Assembly (NCBI GenBank): GCA_947627185.1
Contig: CANQVF010000002.1
Span: 124,001-188,000, forward strand
Source: an uncultured Clostridia bacterium
GTDB taxonomy: Bacteria > Bacillota > Clostridia > TANB77 > CAG-508
Direction of reading: 5' to 3'
Length of the DNA: 64,000 nucleotides
Shown: positions 35,809-44,033 of the stretch, piece by piece
How the letters are laid out: each line of letters begins with the position of its first letter
Position numbering within the stretch: the first letter of the stretch is position 1
Position numbers and translations under genes: made by a program
The notes under the pieces: generated by a model
Seen by the model: only the letters and a program-made list of their open reading frames with translations
What the model was told of the DNA's origin: nothing
Database searches by the model: none

Positions 35809-36243
35809 TTAATTTTCAACAAAGATGTAAGGAGTCTCTGCATATTCTGCTGAAACATCAGCTAAATCAACCTTACTGGCTGGTCGATGTCCATCTGGCT
35901 TGTGTTCGAATGTGCCATCTGCATTTTTTCGAACTACATGGAAGTCATCATATCTCATCCCATCCCATGTGTAATACTTATACCAACCCCAGAGCCAGAA
36001 AGCTGTTTTTCCATCAGTTTCTTCAATACTTTCTACTTGCCGAACATTAATATGAAATTTTGAAAGAGTTTTAATAAAAGATTTGACTGGTGTATCCATA
36101 GGATTAATTGGTCTTCCTGTATCTGGATCAGTGGGACGATACAAATGAACGCACTCTTCTACTCCGATTGCAAATCCAAGGCAATTGAACTTATTGATTT
36201 GATACCGACTATTTGCCTCTGTTGCACTTAAAAAATTTGCCAT
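35809..36243 (-). CDS. Orphan protein with a Cys...His papain-like layout
   Basis: A 144-aa protein, G+C about 45% in a sampled stretch, well above the neighbours, suggesting transfer. NCLGFAIG places a cysteine at residue 21 at the start of a helix, and DFHVVRKNADGTFEHKPDG places a histidine near 103. This Cys-helix then His-strand order is that of small papain-like or NlpC/P60-like domains and of some uncharacterised DUF families; catalysis is not proven. No signal peptide. AAGGAG lies 8 bases before the ATG at 36243. It stands alone on the minus strand between guaB and ymdB. Confidence 0.75.
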   Translation of the reverse strand: MANFLSATEANSRYQINKFNCLGFAIGVEECVHLYRPTDPDTGRPINPMDTPVKSFIKTLSKFHINVRQVESIEETDGKTAFWLWGWYKYYTWDGMRYDDFHVVRKNADGTFEHKPDGHRPASKVDLADVSAEYAETPYIFVEN

Positions 36244-36397
36244 AAGATTTTCTCCTTTACTTTCTTGCCATAGTGGCGATGCATTTTAAATCAACAGGTT
36301 ACATAATAATTATACCATATTTTATGCTAAAAATCAAAAAGATAAATTCTTTGTGTTGTTTCAAATAATAATTCTTTAAAAGTATATTTTATAAATA

Positions 36398-36426
36398 TTG
36401 ATAAAGTATGTTTTTTGTGCTAAAAT
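36398..36426 (+). promoter_or_regulatory. Promoter of ymdB
   Basis: TTGATA (36398-36403), 17-base spacer, TAAAAT (36421-36426), 31 bases before the ATG. Confidence 0.6.
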
Positions 36427-36456
36427 ATAAAAGAATAAATAAAAAAAGGAGATTAA

Positions 36457-37227
36457 ATGAGAGTTTTAGCAGTAGGAGATATTGTTGGTAAAAGTGGGCT
36501 TCAAAAGTTAAAAGAAGTTTTACCAAATGTTATTAAAGAAAATAATATTGATTTTGTTATAGTTAATGGAGAAAATGCAGCTGATGGAATGGGACTTACT
36601 GAAAAAATGTTTAAAGATATAATTTCCTTAGGTGTAGATATTGTTACAATGGGAAATCATACTTGGGGTAAAAAAGAAATTTTTAATTTCATTGATGATA
36701 AACATATTATAAGACCTGCAAACTATCCTAATAATAATCCAGGAAGAGGTTATGAAATTTTTGAATGTAATGGAAAATCTATTTGTGTTATTAATTTAAT
36801 TGGTAGAACCACAATGACAGTACTTTCAGAGAATCCTTTTCTAGTAGTAAGAGATATTATCTCAGAAGTAAAGGAAGCTGTAGATATAATAATAGTAGAT
36901 TTTCATGCAGAAGCAACGGCTGAAAAAATAGCAATGGGTTACTATTTAGATGGTGAAGCAACAATTATTTATGGAACTCATACTCATGTTCAAACAGCTG
37001 ATGAAACCATTTTAGAAAAAGGAACAGCATATGTTACTGATATTGGGATGACTGGACCTAAAAAATCAGTAATAGGAATGGATGTTGATGTATCAATTAA
37101 AAGATTTGAAACATCACTTCCTGAAAAATATAAAGTTGCAGAAGGAAAATCTAAATTTAATAGTTTTATGTTTGAAATTGATGATTTAAATAATAAAGTA
37201 ACTAAAATAATTAGAATAAATAAATAA
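36457..37227 (+). CDS. ymdB: YmdB-family phosphodiesterase (TIGR00282)
   Basis: A 256-aa metallophosphoesterase; YmdB of Bacillus hydrolyses 2',3'-cyclic nucleotides and influences biofilm and sporulation decisions. Metal-ligand motifs: GDIVG (residues 7-11), NGENAADG (about 39-46), GNHTWGK (about 67-73), DFHAEAT (about 148) and GTHTHVQTAD (about 172-181). Length is right. In Bacillus it is coupled to rny upstream and spoVS downstream; here rny is absent upstream, while spoVS follows after a 397-base gap. Confidence 0.95.
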   Translation: MRVLAVGDIVGKSGLQKLKEVLPNVIKENNIDFVIVNGENAADGMGLTEKMFKDIISLGVDIVTMGNHTWGKKEIFNFIDDKHIIRPANYPNNNPGRGYEIFECNGKSICVINLIGRTTMTVLSENPFLVVRDIISEVKEAVDIIIVDFHAEATAEKIAMGYYLDGEATIIYGTHTHVQTADETILEKGTAYVTDIGMTGPKKSVIGMDVDVSIKRFETSLPEKYKVAEGKSKFNSFMFEIDDLNNKVTKIIRINK

Positions 37228-37330
37228 TAGAAATTTTAAAATTACTTTTAAATAAAAATTATCTAATAATTTAATATAAGATAATTAAAATAAATGAGAA
37301 TATAAAGTATTTAGAGAAAATTAGTAACTT

Positions 37331-37371
37331 AAAAATAAGTAGTATACGAAAAAAGTATATTACTTATTTTT
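37331..37371 (+). terminator. Terminator after ymdB
   Basis: AAAAATAAGTAGTATAC (37331-37347) pairs with GTATATTACTTATTTTT (37355-37371), with one G-T pair, ending in Ts. Confidence 0.85.
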
Positions 37372-37424
37372 ATTTTATACGAATATATCAAAATTTTACA
37401 TTAAAATAAAAAAAATTTCCTTAA

Positions 37425-37454
37425 TTGACAACAAACTTTTTGACAAAATATTAT
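37425..37454 (+). promoter_or_regulatory. Promoter of spoVS
   Basis: TTGACA (37425-37430), 18-base spacer, TATTAT (37449-37454). A second TTGACA at 37440-37445 has no good -10 partner. It looks sigma-A-type, not the sigma-H type used for spoVS in Bacillus. Confidence 0.5.
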
Positions 37455-37624
37455 GTTGCGACAAAAGATGACAGTAACTATCAAAGTGTTGAAAATACTG
37501 TAGAAAAATAGCACACGAAAGTCCATTAAAATACTGAAAAAGTATAGACTTATAGAAATGATTATTGTAAAATTATCTCATCAAAACACAAGAAAAAATA
37601 AAAATTATAGGAGGAAAAAAGAAA

Positions 37625-37888
37625 ATGGAAGTTTTAAAAATTTCATCAAAATCAAACCCAAATTCAGTTGCAGGAGCAATCGCAGGGTTAGTCAAAGAAA
37701 GTACAAGAGCAGAGATGCAAGCAATAGGCGCAGGAGCTTTAAATCAAGCTATAAAAGCAGTTGCAATAGCAAGAGGTTTTGTAGCACCAGCTGGAGTAGA
37801 TTTAGTATGTATACCAGCATTTGCCGAAGTTCAAGTTGAAGGTGAAGATAGAACTGGAATAAAATTAATTATAGAGTCTAGAAAATAA
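37625..37888 (+). CDS. spoVS: Stage V sporulation protein S
   Basis: An 87-aa Alba-like protein required for late sporulation stages in Bacillus and also found in some non-spore-formers. Nearly the whole sequence is the family consensus: MEVLKISSKSNPNSVAGAIAG at the start, then GAGALNQAIKAVAIARGFVAP and the IKLIIE end. GGAGG precedes the ATG. Its own promoter and terminator make it a separate transcript with a long untranslated leader. Confidence 0.97.
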   Translation: MEVLKISSKSNPNSVAGAIAGLVKESTRAEMQAIGAGALNQAIKAVAIARGFVAPAGVDLVCIPAFAEVQVEGEDRTGIKLIIESRK

Positions 37889-37908
37889 TAATTATATATA
37901 TAAATATA

Positions 37909-37979
37909 GATGCTAATTTTGATGATTATTAAACTATTATTAGTAAAAATAATTTATTCAAAATTAGCATCTTTTTTTT
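37909..37979 (+). terminator. Terminator after spoVS
   Basis: GATGCTAATTTTG (37909-37921) pairs with CAAAATTAGCATC (37959-37971), with a long A+T-rich loop, followed by eight Ts. Confidence 0.85.
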
Positions 37980-38041
37980 GCTTTTTTATTGAAAATCTAG
38001 AAAAAATAATATATTATTATTGCGTAGAAAGGTAATTAAAT

Positions 38042-39631
38042 ATGAATAATAATAGTAACTTTGTTAAGTATATATTTGCTATAGTAGTAGTTTTTTTAGT
38101 AGCATGTACTTTATTTGTAATTTTTAAAAGCAAAACAAATACATCTAATGAAAATTTAGACCAAACATCTACTTTAAATAATATTCAAACAGATTTGAGA
38201 TTGGCAATATCAGAATTAGATACAATTAATCCGATACTTACAAATAATAGAAATGTTCAAGAAATTACAAAAATCATTTATGATCCGCTAATTACTTTAA
38301 ATGAAAATTACAAATTAGAGTATTGTTTAGCAGAAGAAATAGCTAAATCAGATGATTTAACTTATATAGTAAAATTAAGAAAAGGTGTAGTTTGGGAAAA
38401 TAATACAAATTTTACTGTAGATGATGTTATTTATACTATGGAATTAATATCAAGTGGAATAAGTCCAATTTATTCAGAAAATTTAAAGCAAGTAGAATAC
38501 TTTGAAGCAATTGATAATAATACTTTAAGAATTAAATTAAAACAACCAGTGCCATTTTTTGAATATAATTTAACTTTTCCTATAATGTGCAAAAGTTATT
38601 TTGAAGGAGAAGATTTTGCAACAAGCCAAAAAGCACCAATTGGAACAGGTATGTTTAAAATTACAGAGTTTAGTAATAACATTATAAAATTAATACCTAA
38701 CAATAATTATTGGAATACAAATAGAAAACCTATGGCAACGCAAATTAATATAAATTTATATAATTCTATTGGTGAATGTTATTCTGCTTTTAAAAATGGT
38801 GAAATAGATATTTTAACAGTAAAAATAAAAGATATTGAAAATTATATTGGCAATCTTGGATACAATAAAATTGAATATAAATCTAGAGAATATGATTTTT
38901 TAACTTTTAATACACAAAATGAAATATTATCAAATCCAGCAGTTAGAAAAGCAATAAGTTTATCAATAGATAAAAATAATATTGTAGCTTCTTGTTTAGG
39001 AAAAGGATATACAGCTTCAAACTTTAGTTTAGATATGGGAAATTGGCTTTATACAAAAGATTTAAATATTCCAGTAGATACAGAACAAGCAGCTCAAATT
39101 TTACTTAATGATGGTTGGGAACGTACAAGTAATATATGGATAAAAAGAGCTAATGGTAAAACATTAAGATTAGAATTTTCATTAACAGTTAATACCAATA
39201 ATCAAACAAGAGTAAGTGTTGCTGAAAATATAAAAACACAATTATCTAATATAGGTATACCAATAAAAATTAATTATTTATCAGCTGATAGCTATAATGA
39301 TGCTATAGGAAATAGAAATTTTGATATAGCCTTAATTGGTATACAAGTTGGATATTCTCCAAATTTAGAAACATTTTTTGGAAATGGAAATTTAGCAAAT
39401 TATAACAATAATGAAGTATCTGAAATAATGAATATAGTTTCAAACACAACAGATGAAAAAACTTTATATGAAAAATATGCTAGACTATATGATATTTATT
39501 TAGAAGAAGCACCATATATCGGATTATATAGAAATACAGATATATTAGTTTATAATCAAAGTTTAGTAGGAAATATAACAGCTAATAGTTTTAATATTTT
39601 TCATAATATTGAAAAGTGGTATAGAAGATAA
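38042..39631 (+). CDS. Oligopeptide-type ABC substrate-binding protein (SBP_bac_5)
   Basis: Extracytoplasmic binding protein of the OppA/DppA family, 529 aa. The N-terminal hydrophobic segment (residues 10-28) contains LVAC, a possible lipobox with Cys22, but hydrophobic residues continue after it, so it may be a plain membrane anchor. Family landmarks: ELDTINPILTNN, KIIYDPLITLNENY, LRKGVVWENNTNFTVDDVIYTMEL and GTGMFKI. No permease or ATPase genes are adjacent, so it is an orphan binding protein. AAAGG precedes the ATG. Confidence 0.9.
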   Translation: MNNNSNFVKYIFAIVVVFLVACTLFVIFKSKTNTSNENLDQTSTLNNIQTDLRLAISELDTINPILTNNRNVQEITKIIYDPLITLNENYKLEYCLAEEIAKSDDLTYIVKLRKGVVWENNTNFTVDDVIYTMELISSGISPIYSENLKQVEYFEAIDNNTLRIKLKQPVPFFEYNLTFPIMCKSYFEGEDFATSQKAPIGTGMFKITEFSNNIIKLIPNNNYWNTNRKPMATQININLYNSIGECYSAFKNGEIDILTVKIKDIENYIGNLGYNKIEYKSREYDFLTFNTQNEILSNPAVRKAISLSIDKNNIVASCLGKGYTASNFSLDMGNWLYTKDLNIPVDTEQAAQILLNDGWERTSNIWIKRANGKTLRLEFSLTVNTNNQTRVSVAENIKTQLSNIGIPIKINYLSADSYNDAIGNRNFDIALIGIQVGYSPNLETFFGNGNLANYNNNEVSEIMNIVSNTTDEKTLYEKYARLYDIYLEEAPYIGLYRNTDILVYNQSLVGNITANSFNIFHNIEKWYRR

Positions 39632-39650
39632 TAAAAATTAAAAAAAAGTA

Positions 39651-39678
39651 TTGACAAAAGAAAAATTAAAGATATAAT
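39651..39678 (+). promoter_or_regulatory. Promoter of recA
   Basis: TTGACA (39651-39656), 16-base spacer, TATAAT (39673-39678), 45 bases before the recA ATG. Confidence 0.8.
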
Positions 39679-39680
39679 AA

Positions 39681-39692
39681 GAACATAAGTTT
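39681..39692. promoter_or_regulatory. LexA (SOS) box of recA
   Basis: GAAC-ATAA-GTTT matches the Gram-positive LexA consensus GAACN4GTTY and lies at the transcription start right after the -10 box, where repressor binding would block recA. It implies SOS control in this organism. Confidence 0.75.
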
Positions 39693-39723
39693 TACAAACA
39701 AATTTTTGTTAGGAGGAAATTAA

Positions 39724-40776
39724 ATGGGAGAAAATTCAGAAAAAAGAAAAGCATTAGATGCTGCAATGAATCAAATAGAAAAACAATTTGGAAAAGGTTC
39801 TGTAATGAAATTAGGAGATTTTAAGTCAATGAATGTAGAAGCAATTTCAACAGGAGCTTTGAATTTAGATATAGCATTGGGAATAGGTGGTATTCCTAGA
39901 GGAAGAATAATAGAAATTTATGGACCAGAATCTTCTGGTAAAACAACACTTGCCTTGCATGCAGTTGCAGAAGCTCAAAAATTAGGAGGAGAGGCAGCAT
40001 TTATAGATGCAGAACATGCTTTAGATCCAGCTTATGCAAAGAAAATTGGAGTTGATATAGATAATCTAATAGTTTCTCAACCAGATACAGGTGAACAAGC
40101 TTTAGAAATAGCAGAAGCATTAATAAGAAGTGGAGCAATAGATATAGTTGTAGTAGATTCAGTTGCTGCTTTAGTACCAAAAGCTGAAATAGATGGAGAT
40201 ATGGGAGATGCACACGTTGGTTTACAAGCAAGATTAATGTCACAAGCTTTAAGAAAGCTTGCTGGAACAATAAACAAAACAAATGCAATTATAATTTTTA
40301 TAAATCAATTAAGAGAAAAAGTTGGTGTAATGTTTGGAAATCCAGAAACAACAGCTGGTGGTAGAGCTTTAAAATATTATGCTTCTGTAAGAATGGATAT
40401 AAGAAGAATAGAATCAATTAAACAAGATGGAGAAGTTATTGGAAATAGAACAAGAGTTAAAGTTGTAAAAAACAAAGTAGCTCCACCATTTAGAGAAGCA
40501 GAATTTGATATAATATATGGAAAAGGTATATCAAAAGAAGGTAGTGTTTTAGATTTAGCTGTAAGTTTAGATATTATAGAAAAAAGTGGATCTTGGTTTA
40601 GTTATAATGGAGAGAAGATAGGTCAAGGTCGTGAGAATGTAAAAAAATATCTTTTAGATAATCCTAAATTTATGGAAGACATTGAGAAAAAGGTAAGAGA
40701 CAACTTTAATAAAGCATTTGAAAATGCTTTAGTTGAAGAAGATGATGAAACAGAAGAAGAGGAACCATTAGAATAA
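39724..40776 (+). CDS. recA: Recombinase RecA
   Basis: DNA strand-exchange ATPase and SOS co-protease, 350 aa, full length. Walker [10 protein letters not shown] is at residues 67-75, followed by the conserved [10 protein letters not shown] and [15 protein letters not shown] (Walker B), the L1 region and [12 protein letters not shown] (L2), and an acidic C-terminal tail ([13 protein letters not shown]). AGGAGG precedes the ATG, and promoter and LexA box lie upstream. A hairpin follows, and the mazG-recX-scpA genes come next on the same strand. Confidence 0.98.
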   Translation: MGENSEKRKALDAAMNQIEKQFGKGSVMKLGDFKSMNVEAISTGALNLDIALGIGGIPRGRIIEIYGPESSGKTTLALHAVAEAQKLGGEAAFIDAEHALDPAYAKKIGVDIDNLIVSQPDTGEQALEIAEALIRSGAIDIVVVDSVAALVPKAEIDGDMGDAHVGLQARLMSQALRKLAGTINKTNAIIIFINQLREKVGVMFGNPETTAGGRALKYYASVRMDIRRIESIKQDGEVIGNRTRVKVVKNKVAPPFREAEFDIIYGKGISKEGSVLDLAVSLDIIEKSGSWFSYNGEKIGQGRENVKKYLLDNPKFMEDIEKKVRDNFNKAFENALVEEDDETEEEEPLE

Positions 40777-40794
40777 TTTAATAATAAAAATAAA

Positions 40795-40829
40795 ATGGGT
40801 TGAAATAGTTTTATTTATTTTCAACCCAT
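40795..40829 (+). terminator. Terminator-like hairpin after recA
   Basis: ATGGGTTGAAA (40795-40805) pairs with TTTCAACCCAT (40819-40829). The T-run is displaced, so read-through into mazG is possible. Confidence 0.65.
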
Positions 40830-40859
40830 AAATTTAATTTTTTATAATAGGGGAAAATT

Positions 40860-41207
40860 ATGGAAGAAATAAATTTAGAAGAAGAATTTAATAAATTAAA
40901 TGAAAAAAGTTCTTTAAGAGATTTTCAAAAATATATAGAAAAAATGATAAAAAAAAGAGGATTTGATAATGAAACACCAGAAGATGTTGTTCTTCTTTTA
41001 ACAGAAGAATTAGGAGAAGTAGCTAAAGAAGTCAGAAAATCTACAGATATAAAAATGGATATTAATAGTTCAAGAACTCAAAATTTAGACAAAGAAATAG
41101 CGGATCTTTTTAATATGCTTATGTCTTTATGTGTTGTTACAAAAATAGATTTATTTGAAGCATATAAAAATAAAGAAGAAATTAATTTAAAAAGAAAATG
41201 GAATTAA
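40860..41207 (+). CDS. MazG-like nucleotide pyrophosphohydrolase
   Basis: A 115-aa all-alpha NTP pyrophosphatase. The metal-binding EExxE motif is in LTEELGEVAKEVRK (about residues 49-62), and the second acidic motif is EIADLFNML (about 80-88). It probably hydrolyses non-canonical or excess (d)NTPs; the exact substrate is unknown. GGGG precedes the ATG. It is followed immediately by recX, and both lie downstream of recA. Confidence 0.85.
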   Translation: MEEINLEEEFNKLNEKSSLRDFQKYIEKMIKKRGFDNETPEDVVLLLTEELGEVAKEVRKSTDIKMDINSSRTQNLDKEIADLFNMLMSLCVVTKIDLFEAYKNKEEINLKRKWN

Positions 41208-41213
41208 AAAAAT

Positions 41214-41684
41214 ATGGAATATATGAGTAAAGAAAAATTTGAAGAAGCAGAAAGAATAGATAAACTAAAAAATAAAATGCTAAAATATATAATGTATAAA
41301 AAAAGAACAGAAGCAGAAGTTAGACAAAAATTTTCGGATGAAGATGAAAATCTCCTTGAAGATAGTATACAGTATTTTAAAGAATTAAATTACATAAATG
41401 ATGAAGAATATATTATTAGAGCTATAAATGAATTTATGGCTTTAAAGAATTTATCAATAAAAGAAATTGTATATAAAATTTGTCAAAAAGGAGTAAATAA
41501 AAATTTAATAGAAGATTATGTTTGCAAAAATAAAGACATTATGTTAGAATATGAAATAGCTTCAGCAAAAGCTCTAATATTAAAGAAACAAAAGGCTTTA
41601 GAAGAACAAGAAATAAAAAATTTTCTATATAAAAAAGGTTATATGAGTGATAGTATTAATATAGCTTTTGAAAATATGAAATAA
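41214..41684 (+). CDS. recX: Regulatory protein RecX
   Basis: A 156-aa RecA modulator composed of three-helix repeats: KRTEAEVRQKF...YFKELNYINDEEY in the N-terminal repeat is typical, and a tandem repeat follows (SIKEIVYKICQKGVNKNLIEDY). It limits RecA filament growth. The gene lies close to recA, as is common. The start could be ATG 41214 or 41223; no strong ribosome site decides. It follows mazG by 6 bases. Confidence 0.85.
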   Translation: MEYMSKEKFEEAERIDKLKNKMLKYIMYKKRTEAEVRQKFSDEDENLLEDSIQYFKELNYINDEEYIIRAINEFMALKNLSIKEIVYKICQKGVNKNLIEDYVCKNKDIMLEYEIASAKALILKKQKALEEQEIKNFLYKKGYMSDSINIAFENMK

Positions 41685-41697
41685 AAGTAGGTAACTT

Positions 41698-42459
41698 ATG
41701 AATAAAAAAATTATAACACTAGAGTCAAAAAAATATGAATTAAGATTAGATAATTTTGAAGGTCCTTTAGATCTTTTATGCTATTTAATTGATAAAAATA
41801 AAATGGATATATATAAAGTAAATATATCTGAAATTGCAGATCAATATATAAAATATTTAAAGGAACAAGAAGAATTAAATTTAGAAGTTGCGAGTGAGTT
41901 TTTAATAATGGCTTCAACTCTTCTTTTAATTAAATCAAAAGGACTTTTACCAAAAGAAGTTGATGATGAAGCTGAGATTACAGAAGAAGAATTAATTAAA
42001 AGGATTATTGAATACAAACAATATAAAGAGATTAGTAAACAGTTTAAAGAAAGAATACAAATTTTTTCTAAAAGATTTTATAAATTACCAGATAAAATAG
42101 AACTTCCAAAACAAGAATTAGAAAAAAAGTTTTCAGCTGATGATATTATTGAAAGATACAAATTATTAGTAGAAAAAAATGAACAGAAAAAAAATGAGAA
42201 TGCTAAGAATATAGAAAAAATTGCAGTTTTTGATACTTTTTCTGTATCAGATAAAGTGAAAGAAATTTTTAGAGAATTAATAAAAAAACAAAAATTTGTT
42301 TTTAATAAACTATTTTCACTTAAAGAAAAACCTAAAGCAGAAGTTGTTACTGCTTTTTCAGGTGTTTTAGAACTAAGTAGAAGAAATAAAATAATAGCAG
42401 AGCAAAAAGAACTTTTTGGAGATATAGTAATTTCAAAAAGAAAAAAGGAAAATAAATAA
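41698..42459 (+). CDS. scpA: Segregation and condensation protein ScpA
   Basis: Kleisin subunit of the SMC-ScpAB chromosome condensin, 253 aa. The N-terminal YELRLDNFEGPLDLLCYLIDKNKMDIYKV-type signature is at about residues 12-40, and the C-terminal winged helix ends FSGVLELSRRNKIIAEQKELFGDI. Normal length. AGGT lies before the ATG. Its usual partner scpB is not next to it; a DUF2953 gene follows instead. Confidence 0.95.
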   Translation: MNKKIITLESKKYELRLDNFEGPLDLLCYLIDKNKMDIYKVNISEIADQYIKYLKEQEELNLEVASEFLIMASTLLLIKSKGLLPKEVDDEAEITEEELIKRIIEYKQYKEISKQFKERIQIFSKRFYKLPDKIELPKQELEKKFSADDIIERYKLLVEKNEQKKNENAKNIEKIAVFDTFSVSDKVKEIFRELIKKQKFVFNKLFSLKEKPKAEVVTAFSGVLELSRRNKIIAEQKELFGDIVISKRKKENK

Positions 42460-42538
42460 AGGATTGAAATTTAGTGGAAACTAAATTTGGATAATACTGT
42501 AAAAAAAGATAATAATAATTAATATAAGTAGGTGTAAA

Positions 42539-43099
42539 ATGTTGGTAATTATATTAATTCTTATTGTCTTTTTTTTCATATTATTAGGAATAATTTATTC
42601 AAATATAATAATAGATATAGATAATTGTAATATTTCTTGCAATGATACAAAACTTGATATAGAAAAAATTGATATATCAATGAAAATTTATATATTTAAA
42701 TTTTTAAAAATAAAGATAAATAGAAATATAAAATTTGATATATTAAAAAAAATAAATAAAAAATATGATGGTAAAATTGATGTTTTAAATATTATAAAAA
42801 TAATATTTAATTCCAGAAAAAAATTAAAATTAAAATATTTAAATCCAAAACTTAATTCAATAGATTTATGCTTATATTTTGGAACATATAATCAAATGTT
42901 AACTACATTTTCTATTCCAATTATTTCAATTTTTATTTCTGTTTTATTAAGTAAATTAATATCTAGTTATGATAATAAATATTATAATTATAGAATTTTT
43001 CCAGAATATTCAAATAAAAACTATTTAAGTATAAATTTAGTATCAGAAATTCAGTTTTCTACAATAAATTTAATTATATTTTTATTTAAAATTAAGTAA
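42539..43099 (+). CDS. DUF2953-like membrane protein
   Basis: A 186-aa protein with a strong N-terminal transmembrane helix (residues 2-20) and a second hydrophobic region near 120-140; the rest is basic and Ile/Asn-rich. Its position between scpA and the gerW/ytfJ region fits DUF2953 proteins of spore formers, which lie in the scpA-scpB-DUF2953-ytfJ cluster. The sequence match is diffuse, so the family name is partly from context. AAGTAGGTG precedes the ATG. Confidence 0.6.
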   Translation: MLVIILILIVFFFILLGIIYSNIIIDIDNCNISCNDTKLDIEKIDISMKIYIFKFLKIKINRNIKFDILKKINKKYDGKIDVLNIIKIIFNSRKKLKLKYLNPKLNSIDLCLYFGTYNQMLTTFSIPIISIFISVLLSKLISSYDNKYYNYRIFPEYSNKNYLSINLVSEIQFSTINLIIFLFKIK

Positions 43100-43304
43100 T
43101 TTATTGTTATTAAATTATTTTGAAATAATTTATATTAATTTTGAGTAAAAAAAATTATATTATTTTAGAATAAAAAAATTATATTAACTTAAGAGAAAAA
43201 AATATATCAGTTTTTAAAAATTAATTATTATTGATTTTTAAAAATTGATTTTAAGTAAAAGTTTATATTATAATATAATAAAATTATAAAGAAGGAAAAA
43301 TAAA

Positions 43305-44030
43305 ATGATTGAATTAAAAAATGTTAGTGAATCATATGTTAACGGAATTAAAGTAATAGATAACATTAGTCTTAAAGTAGAAGATGGAACTGTTTTTGGA
43401 TTTATAGGACCAAATGGTGCAGGAAAAACAACAACAATAGAGATGATAACAGGAATCTTGAATATAGATGAAGGAGATATTTTAATTAATGGAAAAAGTA
43501 TTATTACTGAGCCAATAGAAGCTAAAAAACAATTTGGATTTGTTCCAGATGTTCCAGATGCTTTTGAAAAATTAACTGGTTTAGAATATTTAAATTTTAT
43601 TGGTGATGTTTATGATGTACCTTCAGAGGAAAGACTTAAAATTGTAAATAGATTATCTAATGAATTTGGATTAACACAAAGTTTAAGAGATAGAATACAA
43701 AGTTATTCTCATGGTATGAAACAAAAATTGCTTATAATAAGTGTTCTTTTACATAATCCTGCTAATTGGATATTAGATGAGCCAATGACAGGATTGGATC
43801 CAAAAGCTTCATATACTCTAAAAAATCTTATGAAAGAACATAGTAGAAAAGGAAATACTGTATTTTTTTCAACACATGTATTAGAAGTAGCTGAAAAAAT
43901 TTGTGATAAAATTGCTGTTATAGATAAAGGAAAAATTATTTTTGTAGGTACGTGTGAAGAATTAAAAGAAAAAGCAAAAATAAGTTCATCTTTAGAAGAA
44001 TCTTTTTTAAAAATTATAGAAGGAAAATAA
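43305..44030 (+). CDS. ABC transporter ATP-binding protein
   Basis: A 241-aa ATPase. Walker A is GPNGAGKTT (residues 36-44), the signature is YSHGMKQKL (about 137-145), Walker B is NWILDEPMTGLDP, and the His switch is STHVL. It forms an exporter with the following, frameshifted permease gene. The pair separates DUF2953 from gerW, so it appears to be inserted in that cluster. GAAGG precedes the ATG. Confidence 0.94.
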   Translation: MIELKNVSESYVNGIKVIDNISLKVEDGTVFGFIGPNGAGKTTTIEMITGILNIDEGDILINGKSIITEPIEAKKQFGFVPDVPDAFEKLTGLEYLNFIGDVYDVPSEERLKIVNRLSNEFGLTQSLRDRIQSYSHGMKQKLLIISVLLHNPANWILDEPMTGLDPKASYTLKNLMKEHSRKGNTVFFSTHVLEVAEKICDKIAVIDKGKIIFVGTCEELKEKAKISSSLEESFLKIIEGK

Positions 44031-44033
44031 ATT

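Larger units (their letters stand above)
37228..37624. other. Gap between ymdB and spoVS with terminator, promoter and long leader
   Basis: No gene on the coding strand; a 93-codon frame at 37558-37839 is a shadow of spoVS. It holds a terminator (37331-37371), a promoter (37425-37454) and about 165 bases of leader before spoVS. In the leader, AAGTC and GACTT (about 37519 and 37549) enclose an ATAC/GTAT pair, a small hairpin of uncertain meaning. Confidence 0.6.

Noticed and set aside
37558..37839. 93-codon frame overlapping spoVS
   Set aside because: It is an out-of-frame reading of spoVS (Arg/Ser/Lys-rich), and SpoVS is unmistakable in the other frame.
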